This document shows positions 10,651 to 22,315 of a stretch of 64,000 bases of DNA, in pieces; within the stretch, counting starts at the first letter, position 1, and every line of letters begins with the position of its first letter. The translations under genes were made by a program, and so were the position numbers. Source of the DNA: Larix kaempferi (lineage: Eukaryota; Streptophyta; Pinopsida; Pinales; Pinaceae); NCBI GenBank assembly GCA_027924585.1, contig BSBM01001666.1, positions 943,001-1,007,000 on the forward strand, given 5' to 3'. The notes below the pieces were generated by a model. That model saw only the letters and a list, made by a program, of their open reading frames with translations, ran no database searches and was not told the DNA's origin.

Positions 10651-13242
10651 TTGTGTCCCTTGTGGAAATTGAGAAACTACAATTTCCTCAACATGCATAT
10701 TCATGCCACTAGCCTTTGTTTCTGACCAGTCAATAAAATCCATATCATCAAAGTTGTCATCATTCATGAATCTAGTATACTGCATAAATTCCATATAATT
10801 TATAGACATTAGATTTCGAGAATAATAAATTAGATTTCATATAATAAACTGAAAAATATTATTGCATACTTACGTACCATGCCTCTGTTTTGATTTTGTC
10901 CAGCAATGACTCACTTATAATTATCTCTACATTACGTTGCATATTGCTGAATCTCTAATCGAGTCATGCTACTCAAGCGATCATCAAATGGGATTTCATC
11001 CATACTGGTTGAAGATGACAAAGTATTTATGCCGATTTCCACCCCTGCCAATGCAGCCCCAACACGCTCTTTTATCTCTTCCCTCACCCCTCTTGCTATT
11101 TGGGATGTCATTTCTAACTCCTCTGGCAAATCAACAACTCTAGGATGTGGCTGTACTAACTGAGGCATCGGACGCCTATAATGAACATCTCGTCGTGCAT
11201 CAGGTCGTTCATATGTACGACCTTTGCCAGCACCATAGAAATTGGATCTCGTATCTGTATAGTTGGGGTCCATGTGAAATTGGAACTATGCAATCAACAT
11301 CTTAACAAAATACTGAGGAACCTCATCATTATTAGGGAACTTCCCATATGCACACAAGAACCTGGAATAAATATGGGGTGCAATCAGTGGATCATTGAAT
11401 CTTATGATCTTTAGACATTTTTTTTCTTCAGGCCACGAGTCAAAACATGAAAAGACCATTTCTTTTGTGACAACTTTTTTTATTTCTTCAAACTTGTGGC
11501 GACCCATCACTGACAACCGCCTCCTATGCATCATGTCATGAAAAATATGGGTTGATGGTCCAACCCCAAGATATGTCTCGATCAAACTTTTCAGATTGTG
11601 TAAAACAATCTGGAGACACTGTTGAGAACCAAAAGAGATATTTGAAGTGTCAAGTTCTGCCTGCAATCTCGATTAATGCTCCTTCATCTCTTCCACAGTC
11701 AACATAGCAATGTTGTCTTCCCAAGGAGTCTCCTCAGGAACATCTATAGGATGACTGCAAAGAGGATCATATCTTCCATTGCGAGCATACTAATGCACCT
11801 GATGACCTCTCCTTGTCTGGGGAGGTGGATTAGGATCAGCAGCAGTAAAACCTGTAAGAAGTAAAATGCATGTACAAGTATTAAAAACTATATATATAAT
11901 TTTTCAATCAAATTATAAACATTTAAATAAAATGTGTTCATTTTAAATACCTAATGGAACCTCTGCATTATCATGAACATGGTGAGAAATAGAAAAAAAG
12001 TCTTCTGAACCATCATTATTGTTAGAATGTCCAGAAGCCCCTGTAGGAAACCAAATATTGGCAATCACATGTAAGTTTACAGTGTAATTTTTCACAAATA
12101 AAACAGTCATGTCAAACAAAAATTATAGTCAAAATGTATGTAAACAATCTCTACCTGGCGATGGCGTATCTGAAGAATAAGACACTAAGGGTGCCATCTG
12201 TGGTTGTCCAACGACCCCTATAGAGCCACCCTCAGACAGACGTCTGTCATTTTGAGAGCCACCACCTGTGCACGACAAGATCTTATAAAGATATGTGTAA
12301 AAGAAGTTTTATGTTTATATATACTTGAGCATGAATTGAATGACAATTGAATTTACCTAACGATGACCTCAGGGAGTGAAGCTGCATACTAGCCAAGATT
12401 GCTTCACCCTGAAGCTGTGAACCTGTACCTGATAAGAATTTTCCACAAATTAATAAACATGTCAAACAATAATTCTAGTTAGAATGTATGTAAACAATCT
12501 CTACCTGACGATGGTGTATAAGACACTAAGGGTGTCCTCTGAGTTTGTCCACCGGCACCTGTAAACCCCTCAAACAGACGTTTGTCATTGCAAGAGACAC
12601 CACTTGTGCACAACAAGATCTTAGAAAGATGTGTAAAAAAATATTTATGTTTATATAGACTTCAGCATAAATTGAATAACAATTGAATTTACTTAACGAT
12701 GACCTCACGGAGTGTTGTTGCATAGTAGTCAAGTTTGCTTCACCCTGAAGCTGTGAAGCTCTGCATGATAAGAATTTTCCACATATTAAAAAACATGTCA
12801 AACAATAATTCTAGTCAGAATGTATGTAAACAATCTCTACCTGGCGATGGCGTATAAGACACTAAGCGTGTCCTTTGAGATTGTCCACCGGCACTTGTAG
12901 ACCCCTCAAACAAACGTCTGTCATTGTGAGAGAATCCACATGTGCACAACAAGATCTTAGAAAGTTGTGTAAAAAAATATTTATGATTATATAGACTTGA
13001 GCATAAATTGAATAACAATTGAATTTACCTCATGATGACCTCACGGAGTGTTGTTGCATAGAAGTCAAGTTTGCTTCACCCTGAAGCTGTGAAGTTGTGC
13101 ATATAAGAATTTTCCACAGATTAATAAACATCTCAAAACGTGTCAAACAAGATAAATATATTTCAGATTAACAATCGAATATACCTGACTGCATCACATG
13201 TCCTCATCTAGCACTGATGTTAGATGTCTCTGGATGATCCAT
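10651..13242 (-). pseudogene. Decayed multi-exon gene, family unknown
   Basis: A minus-strand gene can be traced through splice signals. The putative start is ATG 13242 with exon 13242-13185. A threefold array of small exons follows (see next entry), then exon 12040-11951 (Asn/Ser/Asp-rich), a long exon from 11851 to about 10880, and exon 10779-10651 (acidic, with DDNFDDMDFIDW). Donors and acceptors are canonical at each. The long exon contains Pro- and Arg-rich parts and a charged region (MGRHKFEEIKKVV). In-frame stops occur at 13204-13206 (TGA), 11790-11792 (TAG), 11673-11675 (TAA) and 11286-11288 (TAG), and the frame shifts near 10940. I do not recognise the protein; it could be a host gene or a transposase-associated gene. 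It lies on the same strand as the NIPA exons, possibly inside that gene's intron. Confidence 0.5.
12134..13150 (-). repeat. Threefold tandem amplification of an exon pair
   Basis: Three units of about 340 bp begin at 12134, 12484 and 12820 (each with atgtatgtaaacaatctctacc). Each unit holds two small minus-strand exons and their introns. In unit 1 these are 12265-12155 (37 codons, Gly/Ser-rich with a DRRL core) and 12428-12357 (24 codons, SQLQGEAILASMQLHSLR). Splice signals are good in unit 1. In unit 3 the acceptor of the second exon has lost its AG, so units are decaying separately. The units differ from one another by many substitutions and small indels. Confidence 0.7.
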
Positions 13243-14042
13243 GTTTCCTTGTTAAGACAAAATGAGAAATCAACCAAGTTAATCATAAACTTAGAGATGC
13301 AGGCACATGAAATGCAAGATTAGAACCTATTCTAGCCTAAATTAATGCTAGCAAGCACACTTCAAAATGTAATAAAACCAAATCAAACAACGAGGTAAAC
13401 TAACACCACAGGATTAGCTTAGAATTAGACCACAAGATGATATCTCCCCTGTTAGATATTGATCTTTGATGTCTTATTCTGGTAGAGGTTGACTAAGCTA
13501 CTAAAGCAAACTACAAAATGCAAGAAAAGGAAATCTGGAAATGACTTTCAAACAACTAATCTCTTAGAAATCTTCTATAATCAAAAGTGTTATATTGCAT
13601 ATATATAATACAATGTTCTAATGCCAATGGACTCGAGAGGATCAAATGTCTAAACCTATAAGAAATAGATTCTAATACTAGAAATGAAGCGATCAAGACT
13701 AAGTATTCTTGTGCAAAGAAATAGGTAGAGATACTAAAAATCAATTGTCAATTTCTAAGTATACCTAAAGAGGTGAGCAAAAATGAACGACACAGAAAGC
13801 TCTAGAAGATCAAGTACCCCTCGGAATACAAGACTCAGAACTCATATGAATGGAGGGTGAAAGGAAAGGATCCATAATTTCGAACAGTTCTTCCAAAAAT
13901 AGCAATATCATCCAAGAACATTGCTTCTAGAATATTAGAGATGGGAAGAGATCTATTTTATGGTAGAATTTCTGGAATCAACTGCATAGGTTTTCGAAAC
14001 AACTAGAACTCTAGGAATTTCATACAACTCTACAAACCCAAG
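13243..14042. other. No gene recognised
   Basis: AT-rich DNA upstream of the decayed gene. No open frame above about 60 codons carries a recognisable motif, and no clear promoter element was identified. Confidence 0.4.
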
Positions 14043-14176
14043 GAATACTTCCGTATACAGGAATAATAACATCTCTATAGGAATACAAACACTTTCGTAT
14101 AGAGGAATAATACCATCTCTATAGGAGTACAATATACATATATGAAATACATTCCGAAGTTACATATACATCAACA
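14043..14176 (-). repeat. Copia-2-type LTR remnant
   Basis: The segment matches the outer end of the Copia-2 LTR (ggaataataNcatctctatagg ... gaaatacattccgaag ... catcaaca), ending at the same AACA terminus at 14176. The internal ggaataat/catctctatagg block is present twice here but once in the complete LTRs. It is a truncated solo LTR or an older insertion of the same family. Confidence 0.65.
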
Positions 14177-14937
14177 CTCAAGGCATGTAGGGAGTGATGG
14201 TGTCACTCCCTTGCAAGTGTACAGGGAGGGATGGTATACTGACCATCGCCCCCCTAGAATCTCATAGAGGGTGATGGTGGAAAAAAAGTGGGAAAAATGA
14301 GGCTAGAGAAAGGTGTAACGGTAAGTGTCTCATATATGCAATGAAGTGGGGTCTCCAATGAACCTAAGGTGGAAAATAAAGCTATAATATGGATTTTGAA
14401 AAAGTTAAACTAAATTCAGTGTTCAATGATCAAATTTAACATTATAAAATACATTGCAATGAATTAGCTTTAATGGAAATATATTCCAATACGGGGTACT
14501 ACTACTACTTGTGTGTATTCATACAATTGTGGTTCATTTCTAAGTGAAATATTTTATGGTTTATGTCCATTTCTATTAAATGTTTAAATATGTTTAGGTT
14601 AATTGATATCCAATTTATGTCATCATTATTACTAGTTCAAGTTATCTTTGGTTGTAATCACGAAGACCCACATTTTGGGTGTTATTCAAGTGAGATATTT
14701 AGAATTTGGTGATATTCCTAGTTAAATATTTGAAACCTAACAACATTGGAGCCTAATTATTACAATTTGGTTTAGAATTTCGAAGCGATTTGATCAATTA
14801 GAGTTTGTATTATCCTGGTGGATAATCTTGAACACATATTTTAGTGATTGAGGGTATAAAGCTTAATTTATAGATTGCAAATAAGGAGTATTGTGAGTAG
14901 TTGGATGAGAAGAAATCATAGAGACCTATAAGGAAAG

Positions 14938-15279
14938 GAATAATTAAATATTGAAGAATGGGAACGAATAGAGAAACAAAGAATTTAGAGTTCAATATAA
15001 ATAAATTTTATCAAGGTTAAATTACTCATTTTTGGCAAACACATGTGAGATTTCTTTTTAGGTTTGAAACTTATTTTTGACTTGATTTGGACTAAATGAT
15101 TTCTAAGTTGGACTATTGAATATCTGATCATTCTTTCCCTCCTCTTTCCCTTACATTGCAAAGAATGTACGAGACATTCATTTATTGGTGTTTTGGGTAG
15201 CTTGGGAAGTTGTATCCTTTTGATGTTCAAGCTTTCTAAGGCTTACTCATTTCTATTGGACCATTAGAAACATGGTACT
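14938..15279. repeat. 0.9-kb tandem duplication, copy A, left part
   Basis: This segment matches 23459-23804 (aataattaaatattgaagaa to catggtact) with few changes. It is the left part of copy A of the duplication, split by Copia-2. Positions 15275-15279 (GTACT) are the left target duplication. Confidence 0.85.
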
Positions 15280-15852
15280 TGTTATATTTTGAGCATTAAT
15301 TCAATATGCTATAGGATATTTACTGAGAGAATAACATGTACAGTATATCAATCATATCAAGCATGTCAATCATCACAAGAAGCAAAAGCATAAGAGACAA
15401 TAAACACACAGAGTTTCCGTGGGGAAAACCCTAAGGTGAAAAACCCCACAACTTCCTCAGAGATAGATAGAGCAATAGTGCAACCAAAATACAAGAGATA
15501 GACTTCTTCTATGTGTTGATCCTCCTCCTCACATGTGCGCCACTTTTCGAGTGAAGGATGAGTGATTTTCTAAGTGATCCAAATAGAGATCTCCCGATCG
15601 ATATTTATACTTGTTCTGTTTTCCCAATAACCTTATGGGGCCGACTTATCTAGCTAGGTACAGTAACCACATATTACATAAATCCGGGCCGACCCCTCAC
15701 AAGGTGATCTAATAACCCGTTGGCAAGTTAACACGCTTGCGACACTTGTCAATACAAATGACGACACTTCCTTATAGAGGAATAACACATCTCTATAAGG
15801 GTACAATAAATATATATAAGAAATACATTCCGAAGTTACATATACATCAACA
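15280..15852 (-). repeat. Copia-2 3' LTR
   Basis: 573 bp with TGTT...AACA ends. It matches 22316-22909 apart from scattered substitutions and small indels. A TATA-like box reads GTATAAATAT on the minus strand at 15601-15610. An incomplete copy of its outer end lies at 14043-14176. Confidence 0.92.
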
Positions 15853-16504
15853 CTCCCTCTTAACTAGGAAGGAATTTCTCGACACAGATCTGCTAGCACA
15901 AGTCTTCTTCTATGGATTATCGTCATTAAATCATCATCGTCGTCACATATGCTGCTATCTCGTCCAATCTCTGAATCTACTCATCATAGGAAGTTCTACA
16001 GAGCCAGTCCTTTTTCATACTGGATGTAGGCCCACCACCTGTAGGTCTTCATCATCGCTGGTCATACTGTAGAATCCTCAAGACACATCACGCGTGTATG
16101 CAAAAAATTGTAAGAGCATCCTAGGCCTTTTACGAGCACACAGCTCAACCTATCGAATCTCCCAGGATATTTTACATGCCACTGCACAACCTATCCACGA
16201 CCATAGAGTATCAACCTAATACTCACCATACATCTACCTGATGTATATCATCACATGATCATCCTGATCATCGTCATCTCTACGAGCTATCCAACAAGTA
16301 AGTACACCTCAGGACTGATTACACTGCCTCTGCAAAACCTGCAAGATCTCTCAGGACTGATTATACTGCCACTGCAAAACCTGCAAGAGCATCTCGGGAA
16401 TGATTATATGCCTCTACAAAACCTGTGTACCAAACTATCACATCAATGTCTTCAGATCACCACATAGTCCACGGAGCAAAACCCGGATGCACACACACAG
16501 CACT

Positions 16505-16780
16505 TACAATCACCATGGGAGGACTAACCTACCACCATGTGAAAGGCTCACAGCACTTACATCAACGACCATGGGAGAACTAACCTACCACCATGTCGGA
16601 ATGGCCCAGCACTTACATCAACGACCATGGGAGGACTAACCTGACACCATGTCGGAACGGCCCCAGCACTTACATCAACGACCATGGGAGGACTAACCTA
16701 CCACCATGTCGAAATGGCCCTGGCATTTACATCAACGACCATGGGAGGACTAACCTGCCACCATGTCGGAACGGCTCATG
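16505..16780. repeat. 56-58-bp minisatellite in Copia-2 3' untranslated region
   Basis: Five consecutive units begin near 16505, 16561, 16617, 16673 and 16731. Each contains atcaacgaccatgggagga, ctaacct and ccaccatgtcgg. Just upstream (16305-16425) is a shorter repeat of about 45 bp with ctgcaaaacctgcaaga. The array lies between the RNase H stop and the 3' LTR. Confidence 0.85.
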
Positions 16781-16802
16781 TGCATCTGTGTCTCCGGACT
16801 CA

Positions 16803-18275
16803 TCACTTCCCCTTGGAAGGCATCTCGATTTGAAGTACACCAAGTCTCCCTTTGAAGTATTCAAACTTCACTCTGGCAAGCGGCTTGGTCAACACATCGG
16901 CTATCTGCTCGTCTGTCGCAACATATAGGAGCTTCACTGCTCCTCTCTGCACCATATCCCTGATATAGTGGAACTTGATCTCAATGTGCTTCGACTTGTC
17001 ATGGAACACTAGGTTCTCTGACAACTTCACGCAACTCTGGTTGTCGCAATATATACAAGTAGCACTCAACTGGAGATCAAACAAATTAGACAGTAGCTTC
17101 CTAAGCCATACTGCCTCACAACTAGTTGAACAAGTTGCGACATACTCTGCTTCAGCTGTACTCAGTGCCACACAGGACTGCTTCCTGCTAAACCAAGAGA
17201 TCACACTTGATCCCATACTGAAGCAGCACCCCGAAGTGCTCTTCTGATCAATGGCACTACCTGCCCAATCCGAATCAACATAACCCTCTAGGTTAAACTT
17301 TTGATTTGCCTCATGCTTGAGCCCATAATCCACTGTACCCTTTAGGTACCTCAGAACATGCTTTGCAACTATCAGGTGAACATATCTCAGATCTGTCAGA
17401 TACTGGCTCAAGGTGTTCACCGCAAAGCAAATGTTTGGCCTCGTATTCGTCAGGTACATCAAGGACCCAATCATCTGACGATACATTGTAGCATCGACTG
17501 GATCAGATGAAGCATCACACAGAAGCTTCAGGTTCGATGCCATAGGTGTGGCCATGGCCTTGCAGTCCATCAGCCCGAACCTCTTCAGGATATCTACTGC
17601 AAACTTCCCTTGTCCAAGGAAGATTCCATCTGCATATTGCCACACCTCCATATCAAGAAAGTAGTGCATCATACCCAGGTCCTTCATCTTGAACTCGGCA
17701 GCAAGCTTCCTTTTCGTATCGGCAATCAACCTATCCTCACTTGTTACAAATAGGTCATCCACATATAATAGTAGAATCACGGGATTGCCTTCCTCAACCT
17801 TGTAGTAAAGGTTGGAATCCGCTTTACTCTTGGTAAAGCCCAAACTGGATAGGAACCCATCTATCCTGCCATAACATGTCCTGGGTTCCTGTTTCAAATC
17901 GTACAGGGCTTTCTTCAGTTTGCACACATGAGTTCCTCTATCATGGGTCTCGAACCCAAGTGGCTGCTCCACATACACTTCCTCTTCAACTACACCATTC
18001 AAGAAAGCAGTCTTGGCATCCATCTGGTGTATCTTCCATTTCATCACTGCAGCCAAAGCAAGTACTGATCTAATGGAAGTGTACCTGGCCACAGGAGCAA
18101 AGGTCTCTTCATAATCAATCCCTTCTTTCTGGGAGAAGCCACGAGCTACAAACCTAGATTTGTATTTCTTGATGCTACTATCTGCAGCATGCTTGATCTT
18201 ATAGATCCATTTGGAAGTCACCACAGACTTCCCATCTAGTCTTGGGACTGCATCTGTTACACAGAAATCTTCCAC
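16803..18275 (-). pseudogene. Copia-2 reverse transcriptase-RNase H
   Basis: An uninterrupted frame of about 490 codons encodes the Copia RT and RNase H. It shows KSVVTSKWIYKIKHAAD, the FARGFSQKEGIDYEETFAPV-type block (here VARGF), KTAFLNG with a catalytic Asp just upstream, the YVDD box (LLLYVDDLF), and the RNase H motifs DSDWAGS, STAEAEYVA and CDNQSC. The C-terminus KHIEIKFHYIRD...VLTKPL is complete. The N-terminal RT residues (AMIEEYHSIMK) are found separately at about 19150-19240, beyond an insertion, so the enzyme is split. Confidence 0.93.
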
Positions 18276-19124
18276 CCTGTGAGCATCAGCATTGTTTGGC
18301 CTGTAGGATCCATTTCAGTGACTCGGATCCATTTTCATCCTTCAATGATACCAGTTTGCCCTATTTTTATTCCTACCCGCCTGTTGCATCCTTATAGTAG
18401 GCGTACCCGCGAGTTGCATCCCTATAGCCCATGGGTAGCATGTAAAATGGTAAAAACCACTATTTATTACTTTTTACTCCCAAAAAGCAGTCATTGGGTG
18501 ACCTTTGGCTCTCCATCTGCCCGAGTAACGCCTCGATGTGTCCTTTCACCTACCTTTGAGAGGACTATATATTGAGCACATATGGCTTATGGATGGGAGG
18601 AAGAAGAGAATCGTAAGGGAACTCTAGTGGATTTTTTCCCTATCTTGAGTCTGCACTCATTGATCCTTGTAGTTGTGAACCGTTTATGTTCACCTTCCAA
18701 ACTCCTTTCTAGTTTGAGTTTTCCATTCATGGAGGATGAAGTGGTGGAGGCACAAGTGGATTGATCTATATCTTGGTTCATATTGGTTGTCGGCAATAGG
18801 TCATATCACTTTGTACTTCTTCTTATTCATTAATAGAAATACTCATATTCTCGTCCATTCATGGTGTGAATGTCATTTATTATACATTGGGTTACATTTG
18901 CTTATGATATTATGGACCATTGTTATTGATCATGTTAATGCCATTTATATATTATATGTACTTGTTGGATATTGGGTGTCAAGACTAATTTGCAGGTTAC
19001 AAGTGCGTGGATTGAAAGCTCCAACGGGGATCTACATCAAACGTTGGATCGAGATTGGTTACATTTCTCCATTATCTTAACATTGTCATTTATAATAGCA
19101 TTGTTTTGAGAATTGAGTAGATTT
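18276..19124. other. Foreign insertion splitting the Copia-2 RT
   Basis: Roughly 850 bp of non-Copia DNA separates two parts of one RT reading frame. It includes short related motifs (cctacccgcctgttgcatcc / gtacccgcgagttgcatccc) and a TATA-like tatatattgagcac near 18566. There is no recognisable coding region. It could be a solo LTR or other nonautonomous insert; I could not find a clear target duplication. Confidence 0.5.
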
Positions 19125-19290
19125 CTAGTAGTCATCTGTCTATTCTGGTATTCCCAAGCCATAGTGATTTTTCTCCAATACAGCATCCCAAACATCTTCA
19201 TGATTGAATGGTACTCCTCGATCATAGCATTCTTCCCAGATCCTCAGAACTTCGATATTTTCAATATCTTCAATAGATAACTTTGTTGCT
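19125..19290 (-). pseudogene. Copia-2 RT N-terminal fragment
   Basis: The minus strand encodes AMIEEYHSIMK, then after a one-base frame change DVWDAV, which is the standard start of Copia RT immediately before the block found at 18275. A TGA precedes it in frame. It demonstrates that RT was once continuous across the 18276-19124 insert. Confidence 0.7.
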
Positions 19291-19799
19291 AAAACAAATG
19301 TTGTATTCCTTCTTTTGTAGGTGAAGGTATACGATCTTTCCTACAAAACAAGTTAAATTGCATGATTATAAACATATCATAGTTTCATAACAAAATCTTA
19401 CACATAAAGGAATATGTCATACAGCCATGCAATTATTTTAGCCAATTCTTCAATACAACATTTATCCATATTATGTAACTTTCTAGATGCCTTCCAATCT
19501 CTACCAGAACATTGTTAAGAGTGTGCACAACTCCCAACATGTCAGTAAAGAGGCTTCATTCAAGATAAGTAGCAATGGAATGTTGTACAGTGCCATAGCC
19601 CACTTACCCATTACTTGCATATTAGTAGTATCTTGTTCATCAATGCAATTATTCTAATATGCATAATACACAACCTAAGTCTATGAGCATAAGCATATAC
19701 ATCATTGAATAACATTACTTAAGCAAACAAAATATATAAGAAATGACAATTCAAATACTAATGTTTGTTTGTTTGTTGGGTGGACTCCCTCTATATCTT
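19291..19799. other. Copia-2 interior, unassigned
   Basis: Sequence between the integrase and RT remnants. No Copia motif is legible and no long open frame is present; it may be decayed integrase tail or another insertion. Confidence 0.35.
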
Positions 19800-20009
19800 T
19801 GCTTCTTTGCAGGAGCTGCTGGAGTCCTATTCTGAAGTAGATTCTTCTACACCTTTCTATTGTGGAATGTAGAGGGTGGACAACTCCTTCTTAATCCATG
19901 AATCACTACATAGCTTCTTGAAATCTTCTGAAGTGAATTTGTTGGATCCTCTCAGAGAACTGGATGACATTGGACTGCATACAACGGAGTGGATAATTTC
20001 CAAGATTAA
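19800..20009 (-). pseudogene. Copia-2 integrase with deleted core
   Basis: Reading on from the protease/GAG-pre-integrase frame, the minus strand gives IIHSVVCSPMSSSSLRGS, then jumps directly to NKFTSEDFKKLCSD and KKELSTLYIPQ. The stretch normally between these (FIDDYSR ... RTDNGGEY) is missing, removing the second catalytic Asp; the first is changed (HSVV instead of HSDV). At least two stops follow. Integrase is therefore inactive. Confidence 0.75.
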
Positions 20010-21527
20010 TTATGCCTTGCCTTCACTACTTGGAAATGTCTTCTTGGTGTTCTTTCCCTTTGCACAACCTTTGCAAATGCCTCCATGCTTTGTCTGGATT
20101 TCAGGAATACCTTCTACAGCTTTGCTTGCACTTGGTAATGCCCTATAGTGCATGTGTGAAAGCCTTCTGTGCCAAATTTCACTTGGCTCTATTGAGTCAT
20201 GGACCATGGCTTGTTCTGGATGGCCCTTCAATTTGTATAATCCTCCCTCTTGCTCTCCAATCACAACTGCATCATCTATAGTCTTGCCCTTTTGCCACAT
20301 TAGGACTTGGCCATCTATAAATGCAACCCTCATGCCTTTTGCATCCAATGTAGATATTGAGACTAGATTCTTCTTGAGACCTAGAACATAGAGTACATCT
20401 TTCATCTTCATAGACTTTCCAGAGTCTAGTTTATAGGAGGCTTCACCACTCCCTTTTATGGGATACTGGTAGTCATCCCCAAGTTTCACCTTCTGGGGTG
20501 AATCATGTTCAGATAGATCCACTAAGGATTCTTTGAATCCTGTCATATGTTTGGAAGCCCCACTATCTATTAGCCAATCATTACTTCCATGAGTAATGGT
20601 TCCAATGAGAGCAGAAATCAAAACATATTCTTCATCACTTGAAGAATCTTCACTATCTTCTCTAGCCCTCTTCCTGGGAGGTTCATCATCCTCTCCGGCA
20701 TGAGCATGATGTTTTCTTTTGAAGTTCTTCTTCTTGTGAGAACCATCTTTCTTATTTCTGGGACAGTCTCTGGAATAGTGTCCCTTTTCATCACATGTAT
20801 AGCAACGAGCATAGGACATGTGTCTTCGAGATTTGGTGTTACCTCTTTGATTTTGATGGTGGTGCTTTTCTTTCTTACTATGGTGATGTCCCTTCTTATC
20901 ATCATACTTCTTGGAGTGTGCTGTGAGAGCTTGATCTTCATTCCCCATCTTCTCTTCTCGAGCTACAATTTGAGCTTCTTCTTGTGAGCATTCTTCCCAC
21001 AACCTACTGAATGTGATGAGTTTCTTTCTAGCACAAATTCCTTGGATGAAGGAATCCCATGACCTAGGAAGGCCATTAAGAGTAGTCATCACCACTTCTC
21101 CATTTTCTATATCTTCACCCACAGCTTCAAGTTGTTCTTTTATCTAGGAGACCCTTGAGAAATATGACTGCATAGTTTCTGCATTTTGGATCTTGATATT
21201 CTTCAATTGATTCCTCAGGGTCATCTTTCGATTTATGTTCTTGCCTTCAAATAGTTTGGTCAAGGAATCAAACATCTCTTTTGGTGTTTTTAGGGATAAC
21301 ACATGAGGGATGAGATGATCTTTAATAGAATCAGCAATGATCCTCTTTTCCTTAACCAAGTTCCTATTATGAAGAGCCTTAGCCTCTTCTCCCTCTGGGA
21401 CAGGGAAATCTTCACTTATATAAGTATCCAACTCATTCTCTTCAAGGATCAACCCAATCCTATACTTCCATGCTTGGAAGTTATCAGCCCCTTCAAGCTT
21501 ATCCTCAAGCTTGGTGTGGTGAGACAT
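20010..21527 (-). pseudogene. Copia-2 gag and protease
   Basis: Gag starts at ATG 21527 (MSHHTKLEDKLEG). One in-frame TAG at 21144-21146 falls after SYFSRVS, and the frame then continues. Later come a His/Lys-rich stretch, the zinc knuckle CYTCDEKGHYSRDC, an acidic segment, the protease motif WLIDSGASKHMTG, and the GAG-pre-integrase domain with IWHRRLSHMHY and CKGCAKGKN. The single stop is the only lesion in this part. The protein is close in sequence to Copia-3 gag, so both belong to related lineages. Confidence 0.9.
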
Positions 21528-22302
21528 ATTAAAGAGTACTTCAAATGGAAATAGAAAAGATTTAGGTCTTACCACTTGATTTGCTGAAAATTGGATCTGG
21601 TGTCGGATTAGGGTTTGTCAGAGAAACCCTAAAATTTCAAACTTTGTATTTCAACTTTCTAAAAGGATAGAAAGATGCGCCTTAATGAACTAATCAGCCT
21701 GGTATATTCAGAAATTTAGATCTGCAAATTTTCACCCTTCAGAAATGTCTTTTAGTCTTCTCGCATGTTGGCTGCTTTTGGACAGACCCGGGTTTTAATG
21801 AAGCGCAGCAACAAAACCCCTTGGCGCACTGGCCCTCTCGGCAACGAGCTGCGCAGCAGCTCGAGGTCTCACCCAAAGTGGCAATGGGGGGGCTAAGGAA
21901 TCAGATTTCCTTAACCTAGGCGACACGGAGACTGCTCTTTCCTCCTCGGCGATTCCTCTAAGGTGGGCGTCTGACCCCTTTCTTAGACTTAGGAGCACGA
22001 CCGCTCTCAGGCTCCTGCTCAGCAGCTTAGCTGCGCGGTACTTCCACTCCTGCGCTAGGACCAATTATCCTCTGCGTCGGTATTCCTATGTCTTCAGATT
22101 TCAGAAATTCCTATTTTTGTGGAAACCCTAATTTTTAGGGCCAAATCTGAAAATGCTCAGAATTGAATTCTAATTGGACAGATAGATTCTCCTTGATGAG
22201 TAGAGTCAATCTACTATACTACTTTTCCAAAATATGGGGAGAGAAACCCAATAAACAAGAAACTTTGGTTTCCGTAACTGCACAGTGTCTTCTTCTCAGG
22301 TT

Positions 22303-22315
22303 AGCTCTGATACCA
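22303..22315 (-). other. Copia-2 primer binding site
   Basis: Minus strand TGGTATCAGAGCT abuts the 5' LTR at 22316 and matches the initiator tRNA-Met 3' end. Confidence 0.88.

Noticed and set aside
10932-13242. Alternative genetic code (TAA/TAG read as Gln)
   Set aside because: Neighbouring genes and retroelements use standard stops; C-to-T decay explains the pattern.
20700-20987. Hydrophobic plus-strand frame resembling membrane protein
   Set aside because: It is the antisense shadow of the Lys/Glu-rich Copia-2 gag.
21795-22064. Arg/Ala-rich minus-strand frame in the Copia-2 leader
   Set aside because: It lies between primer site and gag, is GC-biased, and has no motif or counterpart in Copia-3.
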